Positions 1-11,342 of a stretch of DNA of 64,000 nucleotides are shown here, in pieces. The notes under the pieces are model-generated. The model had not been told where the DNA came from. It made no database searches and was given only the letters and a program-made list of their open reading frames with translations. The number at the start of each line of letters is the position of its first letter. Within the stretch, counting starts at the first letter, position 1. Source of the DNA: Cyclina sinensis (taxonomy: Eukaryota > Mollusca > Bivalvia > Venerida > Veneridae). Location of the stretch: the NCBI GenBank assembly GCA_012932295.1, contig JAAONU010000016.1:19373530-19437529 (forward strand). Reading direction: 5' to 3'. The position numbers and the translations under genes were made by a program.

Positions 1-770
1 TAACTTGTTGCCCCTTTTCAGAAACTAAATTAGGAAAATGTTAACAGATAAAACAAGTTCATCTGGAGCAACAGGTTCAAACTCAGCTGAACTTGTCAAA
101 CAGTTGCACACTATCTATATTTTATCGATGTTTGTATTATTGAGTACAGTTCTTGTTTGACTGTTTACTCAGTTTTCGTATTTGAGATAGGGAGGAAGGT
201 CGTTTAACTTTCCAAACTTTTGTTTACTGTGTAAGCTCTAGACACATATCCCAGTCAGGTCGAAAGCAAGGTTCGAACTCGTAACAACAACAGAAACCGT
301 AAAAAGTCTGGTCAGTTGCCCCATGTTTTGTTTTATTGAGGCAGTGTACGTTTTGATAGGCCGCAACAGACCAACATACATCATCATAGTCCCATTTTAA
401 GCCAGTCCCATTTGGAGGAAATGAAGTCTACTTATTCCTGTATTCAGATGACAAACTGACAGACATTCTCACTGGTACAAAATGTACCTATACAAGATTT
501 AATCAGAATGGATTTTCATCGGTCAAAACATTGATTTTTTATATATTTTATGCAATGGCTTGTCGCTCCTATATTACGTGCTCTACTCTTTAATCGTTTC
601 AACGCAGCCATACCCGGAATATTCCGAGAATACCCCTAGGAATACCTGATTCGCTCGTATAATAGAATAGTCTGAAAGTATCCAAAATATCTTCGTTTTA
701 CTTCTGAGCCTTGTTTTTTTTTTTAGATAGTCGTTGCTCTATTCAGAGTGTATTTTCATCATTATGGTTA
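1..770. other. Intergenic, no gene seen
   Basis: This is AT-rich DNA upstream of MIOX. I see no exon with convincing coding character and no clear repeat. Any untranslated MIOX leader exon or promoter in this stretch could not be recognised. Confidence 0.4.
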
Positions 771-979
771 CAGAAAAAAAATGAAAGATATACGGTCAGA
801 TCGAATTTAAATTGTTCGAGTTCAAGGTGTCTGGCTGACTCACAGATAGGCCGAGGATGAAAAAAAAGAAGAAAATGTTTATACATCTGGAAATTCTAGC
901 TGTAATTGTGAAGAACATTAATTATCTAAACTAAGTTGCTGACATATTTTTTGTTATAGGAAAACATCAAAATATGAAG

Positions 980-1165
980 GTTTGCACACTTTTATCGGTA
1001 AAAATTTACCCCGTTAGCCACGGGGTAGATATTTTAGTAATAATAATAATTTTGACGATTACTGATGATTAGACTTCGTGCTCAGTTGTATAGATCATCG
1101 TACTATATTTTACCTACCGAAAGGTCATGGGTTCGAATCCTGGTAAAACCAAAACTTTTTTTTCA
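980..1165 (+). mobile_element. Possible SINE-like piece: hairpin plus tRNA-like B box
   Basis: A short GC hairpin (TACCCCGTTAGCCACGGGGTA, roughly 1007-1028) is followed about 110 bases later by a tRNA-type internal promoter B box, GGGTTCGAATCC (near 1130-1141), and then a T-rich tail. The same order of hairpin, B-box-like sequence and T/A-rich tail recurs at 9195-9350, which suggests one dispersed family. No complete tRNA cloverleaf can be folded, so this is not proposed as a functional tRNA. Confidence 0.35.
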
Positions 1166-1435
1166 TTTTTTTATGGTGTATAGAATCATAATATTATGTT
1201 TTTTTCCCCCATAGTATATTAACTTCACTTCAATTTTAAAGACAATAAAATGTTCAGCTAAATTCTGTGAGTCAGTCGCTTTAAATGAATTGGTAAAAAC
1301 ACCTTTCTCATTGACCTTAACAATGAAGATAAAAAGACGCATCGAACTATATAAACCAAGATTTTAACCTGGTCTCGTAACTCGCTGAAAACTCGTAATA
1401 AACAGTACTCAGTGTATTTTCATAAAAAAACCATA

Positions 1436-4400
1436 ATGAATTCCGCAGGTAAAAAAATAGTGATGGACGATCCGTCAGATTTTAGACCAGAATTTAAGGA
1501 TAAAACAGAATTTCGTAATTTTAACATACACACTGTTCCGGAGAGAGTGAAAAAGGTAAAAACTGATTTGATCAATTTACAATCATTATTTTCTAAATTA
1601 TGAAATTTTTATTACATTTTGTACAGATGCTATGAATGCTGACATTATGCTGAATATTACTGACATAAAATCCTTCTTTATTCAGGATACAACTGGAAGA
1701 CAAATGCGTTAAAGAGAATTGAAGCTTAGTCTCAAAAATCCTTTGAATTACAGTTCAAAATTACTATTTTTAACTTTCGAACGTTTTGTCCATGGATAAA
1801 AGTAACTTTTGACATATTAAGTGCCAAATATTTAGTCGCGTGACGCTACATGGTACGGAAGCGTATTAGTGACACATTGCAACTTTTTTCTTTTTAATTT
1901 TCCAGACTTTAATCTGTAAAATTAATACTTTAAACTGTAAATTTTACACATTTATCTGTAAATTTTACACTTTCAACTGTAAGTTGCGGACCAAATAACC
2001 ACACAGCAAAAAAAAAGAGTTCATAATTTATCTTTCAATACATGTTTCGCCTAAGCTTCATCAGTTAACTGTCAATTTTACACTTTAAACTGTAAATTTT
2101 ACACATTAAAATGTAAACTTTACACTTTAACCTGTTTAAATTATACTTTAAAAGTTATCATTTGGGCAAGCAAATTGCAAGTTCACAAAGCGAAATAATT
2201 TTTAAAAAATATGAAAATTGAGTTATTGTTCTTGCTAGCACTAGACTTCCTCTCTATGCCATCTATCATTGTATTAAGTTTCTATAAATTCCCTTCAGTA
2301 TTTTCGGACAAACAAAATTCAAGTAAATAAAGGGAGGTTATTCAAAAATTATTAAAGACAAAGTTATGTTTTTATTGGGGCTCTGCACTTCCTTTTAATG
2401 ACGTCTATCATTATATAAAGTTTCTCTATATTTTCTTCCAGTGGTTTCAAAAAAACTGGGCAAACAAACACAATGAAAGAATATAAAGGGAGGTTATTCA
2501 AAATATACTGAAAATAGAGTTATATTTCTTGAGCACTACAATTTCTCTCTATGCCATCTATTATTACATTTAGTTTCTTTGAATACCCTTCAGTGGTTTC
2601 AAGGTTATTAAGCGGACAAACAATAAAAAGGGAGATAATTCAAGAAATACTGAAGTAAGTGCACTGCACTTTCTCTTAATGCCATCTATCATTATATAAG
2701 TTTCTTGAAATTCCATTCAGTTGTTTCCAATTTATTCAGCGGATAAACAACTTTTTAAGTACAAAAAGGGAGATCATTCAGAAAAAATTGAAGATAGAGT
2801 TATGGTTCTTGCGCACTGCACTTTCTCTCTATGCCAAGTTTCTTTTAATTTCCGACTGCAAATAAAACAAAATAAAATGTAAATTTTATAGATTTAAGTG
2901 TATAATTTACAGATTCAAGCGTAACTTTTTCAGTTTAAAGTATAAAATTTACAGATTAATGTGTAAAATTTTCAGTTTAAAGTGTAAAATTTACAGATTG
3001 ATGTGTAAAATTTTTAGTTTAAAGTGTAAAATTTACAGATTAATGTGTAAAATTTACAGTTTAAAGTGTAAAATTTACAGATTAATGTATAAAATTTACC
3101 GTCTAAAGTGTAAAATTTACACATTAAAGTGTAAAATTTACAGTTTAAAGCATAAATATTAGTATATTAGAGATTAAAGTGTGGAAAAAATGAGTGTAAT
3201 TGTGGCACTAATACGCTTCTGTAATACTGAATAGATTCTCTGCTTTAATTTTCCATGAGGTATTAAGTATATCTTACGATAGAAAAACCCTCTCTTTCAG
3301 GTTTATAAGGCAATGCATAAAAATCAGACATTACAGTTTGTAAAGGACAAGATGGAGAAATGGGAAAAGTTTGACCATGCGGAGATGTCCATTTTAGAAG
3401 CTCTTGATACGCTGTGTTCCTTTCTGGATGAAAGTGACCCAGATGTAGACTTTCCGAACGCTAATCACGGATTTCAGACCGCCGAAGGTTGGTAAAAACT
3501 GAAACGTAAAACTCGCTATAGTAACATTCTATGTACTCTCAGTCCGTATGATAAATATGGCGTTCCATAACACAAACCTTACGATGATATGTCTTTGTTT
3601 AACAATGGTTTATATATAAACAATAATTTAGATCTACAAAATGACTAAGTTCATCTTTCTTTTTTAGCAAAAAGGCGCATATTCAATTGTTGGCACCGAA
3701 CAGTATGAGCTATTTTTTTTAGTTTTAGTTTGTTTCTGTTTTTCAGAATGTATGTTGTGAGCATGCGCAAGAGGCATGCGCATTTCAGCGAAAAGCTTGA
3801 ACAACAACATTAACAGCAATTTTCTTTTCACAGCACTTAAAATTGTATTTACACCAAATCTGGGTGCAAGTAAGTCACAGAGGTCGCCTTTTGCAAGGTG
3901 TCTCGCCTTCGGGTATATACATAAATGTAACTATTGATTTACTCAGCATGTCTCTCCTTTTTTAAAACTTTAATAGCTGCAATATCGTCGATTGAAAGAA
4001 ACTTTCTCTAAGACTTATTATATATCTTCGTAAGACAAAAATAATAGGGTAATGTTAATTAATATGCTAGATCTCTTTCCGAATAAGAAAATTATCACCT
4101 CTCAAATTTTGAAGCAGTTCCTGAGTTACTGAGTATTAAAGTTTTTTGGTGGGAATGTTTTCAAACTCATGTCGTAAATCAGAAAAAGGGAATAAAAACA
4201 CACACATTTCTAAATAATTTGATCACACACAAACTTTACTTTCATTTGTTCAGAATATCAAGTCGAGAAAAATAATTTCCAGGCATCCGAAAGGCTCATC
4301 CTGACAAGGACTGGCTCCAGGTCGCAGGTTTAATTCACGATATCGGCAAGTTGATGGCGGTGTGGGGAGAACCACAATGGTGTGTTGTTGGTGATACTTT

Positions 4401-5515
4401 TCCTGTTGGCTGTGCTCCTAGTAAAAGCATTGTGTTTGACGCGCAGTTCTTTGCTGGTAAATAATCTGACAAGTGATTGCTTGTTAAATTCTTGATCTAC
4501 ACTTACTTTAGGAACCGTTATCATTACATTTTTCAACTTCTAATTTTTATATATATTTCAGCTCAAACTGTCCCTTTAATTACGACATATCAAAGACCTC
4601 TTTGGACATATGAACCCTGGCTTTTTTATCAATATCATTTTGCTTGTAATCTGAATGATAATTTTCGTCATTACTTTAGAAAATACGGACATGAAAAACG
4701 AGAAACTGAACACAAAGCTTGGGATATACACAGAGAATTGTGGTCTTGAGAATGTCATAATGAGCTGGGGTCACGATGAGTACCTATATAAAGTACTCAA
4801 AGCAAACACGTGCCATTTACCAGAAGAGGCGTTGTACGCTATCAGGTAAACAGATTCTGTTTTTTTATGTTTGGAAAGCTTGTTCCTTGTTAGACTTAAG
4901 GAAATGATATGATATTTTCCATCAAAACTTAGTGATAAGCGACTGAAAATGTGGTTCTTAAAGTGTATTCCATAGCCATATTAGAAAATATTAAGCATTT
5001 GATTAGGACACAGTTGTTTTGTCATGGCAAGCCATTTCGTCATAGAAAAAGCTCTGCATTGCCATTTCTAAATAAAGTTCTCATTTTCAGAGTCATATGT
5101 GACTTTAAAAGCAAATCATTTTAGATAGGAAATACTTTATAAGAGAACCAGCATGTCATATAAGAAGGAAGAGCTGTGTGTAGTTATCCTTAAAGGAGTC
5201 CGTAAACGAACGATATTGCTGTAATATTCGAAAATATTTTATTTGGAGCTATTTAAATTTAAACGACTATTTTTTTTACCGATTCTGTGTATCACTATAT
5301 TTTTCTTCAGATTTCATTCCTTCTATCCCTGGCATATGAGTGGAGACTACATGTACCTGTGTAATAACAAGGACTTGGAGATGTTGAAGTGGGTGAAGGA
5401 GTTCAACAAGTTTGACCTTTACACGAAATGCCCCGATATCCCCGATATTGACTCCCTGATTCCATATTACAGTGAACTAATAGACAAATACGTACCAGGA
5501 AAGCTAAAATGGTAG
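1436..5515 (+). CDS. MIOX: Inositol oxygenase (MIOX), complete, five exons
   Basis: This gene encodes the cytosolic di-iron enzyme that opens myo-inositol with O2 to give D-glucuronate, the first step of inositol catabolism. Exons are 1436-1555, 3301-3487, 4283-4456, 4680-4845 and 5311-5515. All introns are GT-AG and phases agree, giving 852 nt and 283 residues (vertebrate MIOX has 285). The iron ligands known in mammalian MIOX have counterparts: His96 in NHGFQTAEG, His121-Asp122 in GLIHDIGK, the His of SWGHDEY, the His of RFHSFYPWH and the Asp of [22 protein letters not shown] and [16 protein letters not shown] are also family signatures. The ATG at 1436 places the N-terminus level with other animal MIOX proteins; an upstream GTG-initiated extension is not needed. 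Intron 1 holds a foldback element (1854-3223). A decayed second last exon lies at 16733-17250. An ATTAAA at 5726-5731 could be the poly(A) signal. Function is very secure; exact splice sites are inferred. Confidence 0.95.
1854..3223. mobile_element. Foldback-type element in MIOX intron 1
   Basis: The ends are inverted copies of TAC(G/A)GAAGCGTATTAGTG (from 1854, and reversed ending near 3223). Inside each end is an array of about 21-bp units: CTGTAAATTTTACAC-type on the left (about 1911-1985 and 2065-2155), and the reverse complement GTGTAAAATTTACAG on the right (about 2870-3165). The centre (2210-2860) carries about five degenerate tandem copies of a 145-180 bp unit. No transposase frame is present and no target duplication could be identified. 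The architecture matches foldback transposons, whose inverted arms contain short tandem repeats. Confidence 0.6.
2210..2860. repeat. Tandem 145-180 bp repeat, about five copies
   Basis: Each copy contains a version of 'gagttat-ggttcttg-cactgcacttt-ctctctatgccatctatcatt', then 'aagtttct', 'cccttcagt' and 'aagggag-ttattca'. Spacing varies and copies have diverged. The same sequence family, with a 'gagttatgctccggacaaa' ending, recurs at 60640-61732, so it is a dispersed repeat captured inside the foldback element. Confidence 0.6.
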
Positions 5516-6039
5516 ATATATGCAACATTAAAATGCGAAACAGACATTTCATAAAACTACAGGGCGCTGTACAGTGAAAAATCATTCTGATTTAAATATG
5601 ACTATATGAATGTTGCTGCAAGCCTAAGAAAACTATGCGTATTTTCAAGGCAAACGTTTTCTTTCTTTGGCAGAGGTTTCATTGCCAAAAGTATATGAAA
5701 ATGAAATGGTTGAAGCAATACTAGAATTAAACTTTTATTAATCCCTCCTTTTTATTTGTATTTATCATGGCAGTGATTTGTTAAGTGATTAAACTTAACA
5801 TAATACTAACCGTTTCACTTCAGCATTAACAGTTATCATAACATTTAGGCTTATATCAAGCCCTAAACTGCTCACAAATTGTTTAAATAATACGTACAAG
5901 TAAGTGCTTATTAGTAGACATTGGAAAAATTTAGTCGGCTAGGCGTTGCTTAGCGATAATAAGATTGAAGTACTTTACATTAACAATACAATACAATGTC
6001 ATTTATTTAAAAAAACCTCCACAATGATCGCTATTATCA
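5516..6039. other. MIOX 3' flank
   Basis: This is the probable MIOX 3' untranslated region followed by intergenic DNA. The part to about 5710 has a diverged counterpart at 17065-17250, downstream of the MIOX remnant (shared 'ttttcaaggcaaa' and 'gccaaaa' blocks). No further gene is seen. Confidence 0.5.
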
Positions 6040-7530
6040 AAACCACTACAGCAACAATGTCACAAACACCAGGGCAATGACGTTTGTCATCGCCAACATC
6101 AATAACAACAGGACAACAACAATGACCATATCAAACATGGCAGCGGCAATAGCCATCACCAATACTTTGAACAACACAGCAACGACAATAGAATACTCCA
6201 ACACCTAGCCAACAAGAGAACGACAATGGCCAACTTAAACACCAATTACATCATAGCAACTGCAATGATCATTACAAACACCCAGAACTAGAGGACAACG
6301 GCAATAACCATAATCAACACAAGGCAACAAGGTAACAACAATGGCCAACGTCAAGACCAATACGACAGGTCAATGACATTAGCCATCACCATCACCAAAA
6401 ACAACGGGGCAACATCAATGGCTGTTGTCAACACTAAAAACAACAAGGCAAAAACAATGGCTACCCCAACACCAAGACAACAAGGTAACGACAATGACCA
6501 TGGTCAACACCACGACAACAGGGTAACGACAACTACAATTCACCAACAACAAAAATAATAGGAAAACGGCAATGACAAACACCAACAAAAATCACTAAAG
6601 TGCAACGGTAATAGCAATCACCAACACCCAGTACAATAGGACAACAACAATGTCCATCGTCAACACAAAGGTAAAAGAGCAACGGCATTAGTCAGAGTCA
6701 GCTCCAAGAACAACAGGATAACGACGATGGCTATCACCAACCCTAAAAACAGCAGGGCGACGGCAACGGCCATCGTCAACACCAAGAGCAACAAGGCTTC
6801 GACAGTGGCCATATGCAACGCCAAGAACAACAGAGTAACGGCAATTGCCATCGGCAACACAAAGAGCAGCAAGGTTTCGACAATGGCCACCACCAACACC
6901 AAAAACAACAGGGTAACGACAATTGCCATCGTCAACACCAAGGACAGTAGGGCAACGACAATGGCCATCACAAACACAAAGAACAACAGGGTGACGACAA
7001 TGGCCATCACCAACAACAAGAATAACATGGCAACGACAATGACCATCGTCAACACCAAGAACAACAGGGTAACGACAATGGCCATCACCAACATTAAGAA
7101 CAACAAGATGACGACAGTGGCCATCACCAACATCAAGAACAACAGCAACGACAATGGCCTTCTCCAACACCAAGGACAACAGGGCAACGACAACAGCCTT
7201 CACCAACACAAAGAACAACAGGGTAATGGCAATAGCCATCTTAACACCAAGGACAGTAGGGCAACAACAATGGCCATCACCAACAACAAGAACAACAGGG
7301 CAACGACAATGGCCGTCACCAACACCAAGAACAACAGGGCAATGACAATGGCCATCACAACACCAAGGACAGTAGGGCAATGACAATGGCTATCACCAAC
7401 AACAAGAACAACAGGGAAATGACAATAGCCATCACAACACCAAGGACAGTAGGGCAATGACAATGGCTATCACCAACAACAAGAACAACAGGGCAATGAC
7501 AATAGCCATCACAACACCAACGACAGACCC
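6040..7530. repeat. 39-bp minisatellite, CAA-rich
   Basis: These are degenerate tandem copies of a 39-base unit (AACACCAAGAACAACAGG followed by GCAACGACAATGGCCATCACC). They are loosest at 6050-6700 and tightest at 6880-7510. Because 39 is 13 codons, a frame that is open in one unit stays open along the array. This yields long open frames on both strands (for example 6727-7383 on + and 6688-7386 on -). I read these as a by-product of the repeat and not as genes. Confidence 0.85.
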
Positions 7531-8390
7531 TTTAAATGATATAAAATATTGAATTGTTTGATGAAAAATGACTTTGTAATTGTAATAACAAAATTACTAT
7601 GTTTTGCATTTTATCAACCGCCATATTTTTGCCAGCCTTCAAAAAGTTAACTGTATATTGTAACTATTATAAGATTTATAAACAATAACATTCAATGTTC
7701 CTACACAATATTTACCAGATAGTCACGTGATTCTGTCCGAGGATATCCGGAATAATACAACTTCGCAAATTGATTCAACAGGTAGTACATCGTAAAAATA
7801 AGTAATGCTTCGGCAATAATCGGATCTTCTAACAGCCAATCAAAACATAGAATTACATAATATTGGATAACACAAACCCCGCTCCAATTGTACAAATAGG
7901 AATATAATACTAGCAATTTCCCGTACATTAAAGAGTTACTGCTTTGAAAATTAAACTTATAATGCAAACTCTGGGGGAAACAATCATTTGCAGACAGCAT
8001 ATAAAAAATGCAGATGATTGTAGGAAGGTCATGGTCATATGTAAGTCATGATCTTACATAGGTCATTCGCAGAGATGAGGTAGATAAGAAGAAAATACTT
8101 AAACCTTTGCACTACATTGAATAACAATTGCTTCAGAAGTGCGTGAAGTTGGCTCGATCAGCAATCAACATTCATCTCGACATTTGTTTTTGAATGTCGA
8201 GTTGTCTGTGGAACTGGCTTAATATTCAGCTCAACAACTGTTTTTTGCCTTTGTTCAGTTTCCTTTTTTCAAATGTCGACCTGAAAGTTGCGCCAGCTTT
8301 AAGGATTGACGAGTTTTGAAAGTCAAGCAGCCTTCAGCAAACGCTGCCAGTACCTCATGTTTTATTTCACTAATGAGTATAGTTTAATAC
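7531..8390. other. Intergenic, nothing recognised
   Basis: AT-rich unique sequence between the 39-bp array and the start of the segment shared with the downstream duplicate. No exon or repeat was recognised. Confidence 0.4.
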
Positions 8391-8394
8391 ATCT

Positions 8395-8640
8395 GTCGGG
8401 GAAGGACGGTTGCTAATTTTGTTAACTTATATCTTCTTGGAAACACATATTTCAAATCAACAAAGATTACAAAACAGTGGAATGATCAGGTATTTTCACT
8501 GGGTACCGAGCCTTGGTGGAATATATTTAGATTCCGAGTTGCGAGTAAACAGCAAAATAACAATTATAGTAGCCTTGATGGAATATATTAAGGGTACGCG
8601 TTGCGAGTAAACAACTTAATTACAAAAGTTTTTATGCATA
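8395..8640. repeat. Left edge of duplicated segment, with an internal direct repeat
   Basis: The block around 8397-8500 ('gggga-ggacggttg', 'aatgatcaggta') has a diverged counterpart at 19548-19650 and marks the left part of the opsin-bearing duplication. Within it, a segment of about 85 bp beginning at 'agccttg-tggaatatatt' and ending 'gttgcgagtaaacaac' occurs twice in tandem. Confidence 0.5.
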
Positions 8641-8725
8641 TGTTTGCTCTCACAAAACTCACGAATAGCTGAAAGTACATGTGTCCAGCTAAAGCTTCTA
8701 TAAGTAGTTAGAAACTTTGGACATT

Positions 8726-8781
8726 CATTCATTCATTCATTTATTCATCCATCCACCCATCCATCCATCCATTTATTTATA
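8726..8781. repeat. ATTC/ATCC tetranucleotide microsatellite
   Basis: A run of CATT units passes into CATC/CACC units and then TTTA units. Confidence 0.9.
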
Positions 8782-9039
8782 ACATATTTTTCACTTGCTT
8801 GTCAATTTGTTCATTCATGTAATCACATTTCAACATGTGTTTAAAAGATCTTTACATTCATCTATTTTTTGCTCAATCTATCAAACATTATTTTCAAAGT
8901 TACCGAAGGATATTTGATTGATCGAGTCCTTCTGGTGACTCGACTTCCATTTTTCTCTCCGTTTAAGATGGAGAATCCCTAACCAGACTTACAAAAATAT
9001 GTTTATACAAACCAAGTTTTTCTATGAAAGGGCATGTTA

Positions 9040-9487
9040 TTTAAAGGGGCTGTGCTCCAGATGACAACAAAAAAGAAAGTTACCTGTATTATAAATTTCT
9101 TGTAATATTTATGACTTATGCTTAAAAAATAACTTACTGACAAAAAAACGTCAAATAATTACATTATAAATTGATTTTTTTCCCTTTCAAAGTGCTATAC
9201 CGTAACGCGACGGTATAACTATATCGTATAAGATTTAATGTAAATATTTGTAATATCATATGCGGCGATGGTGGTGACAGTAAAAGCATTGGAAATATTT
9301 TGTTAACATGAGGGTCCAGAGTTCAAATCAGGCTGGAGCGAAAATATTTTTTTAAATTCTATTTTGACTTTTATAATCAGTTTTGAAGTAAAATATTATG
9401 TTGTTATAATCTCACGGCATCTAAATATATAATTTATGAAAACAATTTTTTTTATGTCAAATCTGGAGTACAGCCTCTTTAAATCTT
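9040..9487. mobile_element. Small inverted-repeat element (MITE/SINE-like)
   Basis: The left end TTTAAAGGGGCTGTGCTCC and the reverse complement of the right end (AAAGAGGCTGTACTCCAGAT, at about 9462-9487) form imperfect terminal inverted repeats of about 25 bp. The interior holds a hairpin (taccgtaacgcgacggta, near 9199) and a degenerate tRNA-like B box (GAGTTCAAATC, near 9310), as at 980-1165. There is no coding capacity. Confidence 0.55.
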
Positions 9488-9519
9488 TAAGTGAACAATT
9501 CCATTAAGAAACAAGAGCT

Positions 9520-10080
9520 ATCACATATGTGATAAGAGCCACATACCATGACTTTATTTTGGAGCGATTTAAATAGACGCCTTCCTAAAATGGTCGTCAT
9601 GGTAAACATTTCTTTTGAAGTAGTCTAGTGCTTGTAAATACCAACTCATTTTAAACTGCAATCATAAAAAACAAATCATGGTCAGTACTATAGCACCAGC
9701 ACTATATGTACATTACAAAATGCATAATGTCCAAAGGAGTTTCATTGTTTGACTTTTTTCTACAAGACAAGTCACCTATTCATGGTACTTCCTTGTGCCA
9801 AATAATTTTGACAACAAAGTGATAGTTATTCCGACAAGAACTTCATATACCGCTGTAATTATACAGCAACCTACCCCTTCAAATGTCTGACCAAATCCTT
9901 TCTCGCCACTCATTATCTAGTCACATTGCTTGAAAGTGCCAAATTATTTTAAAATCACACTACGCACAACCAAGTTATATTCTGGACCAAGAAATGCTCA
10001 CTACGGACATTCAGCAGATAGACAGACTAACAGAGTGATTACGAAATATCTCAATGTCTGTCCTTATTTCAGTGGGTACA
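9520..10080. repeat. Duplicated upstream flank of opsin A
   Basis: This block is a diverged counterpart of about 19840-20480. Shared islands include 'gagc-atttaaat-gacgccttcctaaaatgg' (about 9570-9600, against 19878-19915) and 'aaaaacaaat-ta-ggtcagtacta' (about 9667-9690). It opens with a palindrome, CTATCACATATGTGATA. No coding exon is seen. Confidence 0.5.
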
Positions 10081-10084
10081 GACA

Positions 10085-10545
10085 AGCTTGGGCACTTTGA
10101 TCAAATGCACTCCAAATATACTAGTAGTGCGCTGGTAGAAGTTTTAAGTCAGTGCACTCAAAACGCACTAGTAGTGCGCTGGTAGAAGTTTTAAGCAAGT
10201 GCTGCACTCCAAACGCACTAGTAGTGCGCTGGTAGAAGTTTAAAGCAAGTGCACTCCAAACGCACTAGTAGTGCGCTGGTAGAAGTTTAAAGCAAGTGCA
10301 CTCCAAACGGACTAGTAGTGAGCTGGTAGAAGTTTAAAGCAAGTGCACTCCAAACGCACTAGTAGTGCGCTGGTAGAAGTTTAAAGCAAGTGCACTCCAA
10401 ATGTACTAGTAGTGCGCTGGTAGAAGTTCAAAGCAAGTGCACTCCAAACGCACTAGTGGTGAGCTGGTAGAAGTTTAAAGCAAGTGCACTCCAAACGCAC
10501 TAGTAGTGCACTGGTTGAAGTTTAAAGCAAGTGCACTTTAAATGA
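10085..10545. repeat. 47-bp minisatellite, about nine copies
   Basis: The unit contains GCACTAGTAGTGCGCTGG followed by TAGAAGTTTAAAGCAAGTGC and ACTCCAAAC. Each unit carries an odd palindrome, GCACTA-G-TAGTGC. The homologous position upstream of opsin B (about 20664-20690) has only a single partial unit ('gagtttaaagcaagtgc'), so the array probably expanded after the duplication. Confidence 0.85.
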
Positions 10546-11342
10546 ACAAGTTTAGTTTAAACAGTGCTGTACTATTGGACGGCCGACTGAATTATATGCG
10601 GCTTTGTACGGGAATCCGGTGCTAGGGCTTGAGAAAGTCGGAAATAAACTCCATAATATGCCTCTGGCAAGGACAATGAAAGGGATGCCCAACACGTTTC
10701 TACTAGTTTAGAGTGGCTGCAACCAGGGATGAGTTTAGTTCAAGAACGTGTTTGAAATTGGTTATATGAATTAGCACCGATGTCCAATTTCAGAATATGT
10801 TAAAATAAGGGCTGATAAAACGATAAAAAACAGGCTGAAGAAATATGCACGTTAATAACAGCAAGAATGGTTCAAAATAAAACGATCTGTCTCTACATTT
10901 TTTTTATAATTTGAAGATAATCTAAATTTTGCGTTTTGAGACTTTCCATTGCTTAATAGGAGTTTGTAAAGTGAGTAGAAATAACAAGTGAAGACTGATC
11001 TAACAAACACTTACACCGTGTTTATGTTTACCTTTTGTTTCAAGAGATCTTAATGTTGTGTCCATCTTGTATTACTGTGATCAAAGACCACTTATTGAAT
11101 TTCATTTTGTGATCATTTATTTCGCTACAAGTACGTTCAAGTGTTTGGTTTTTTGATATCAAACGATGAATCATTTATTTCTTTACATAACATTCTCCGA
11201 TATCGAAACATTTTGAACAACCCTTCTAAGTTGTCGATGACGTACTATTTACCAGTGTTTAAACATAAATTTCGAGCTCATTTGTTCTTTTTGGATTTAA
11301 AAACTGGTAAGATTTTATTGTCAGGAACACGTTTAAGATACA
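10546..11342 (+). other. 5' flank of opsin A
   Basis: This is the presumed promoter and leader region of opsin copy A. The part at 10755-10850 ('tagcaccgatgtccaatttcag', 'aaataagggctgataaaa') matches 20760-20850 upstream of opsin B, and 'attgcttaataggag' near 10950 matches near 20982. No clear TATA box was identified. Confidence 0.45.

Noticed and set aside
1075..1150. Possible tRNA gene on the plus strand
   Set aside because: Only the B box and T-arm-like stretch fit. No acceptor pairing or anticodon stem could be built.
1412..1435. Upstream GTG-initiated extension of MIOX
   Set aside because: The ATG at 1436 gives the expected family length. The extra residues have no counterpart in other MIOX proteins.
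2959..3162. Repetitive 67-codon frame ([18 protein letters not shown])
   Set aside because: Derived from the 21-bp array in MIOX intron 1.
6660..7386. Long open frames on both strands (177, 232 and 218 codons)
   Set aside because: They lie wholly in the 39-bp array. The unit is a multiple of three, so frames stay open by arithmetic. No splice sites, no start context and no known domain.
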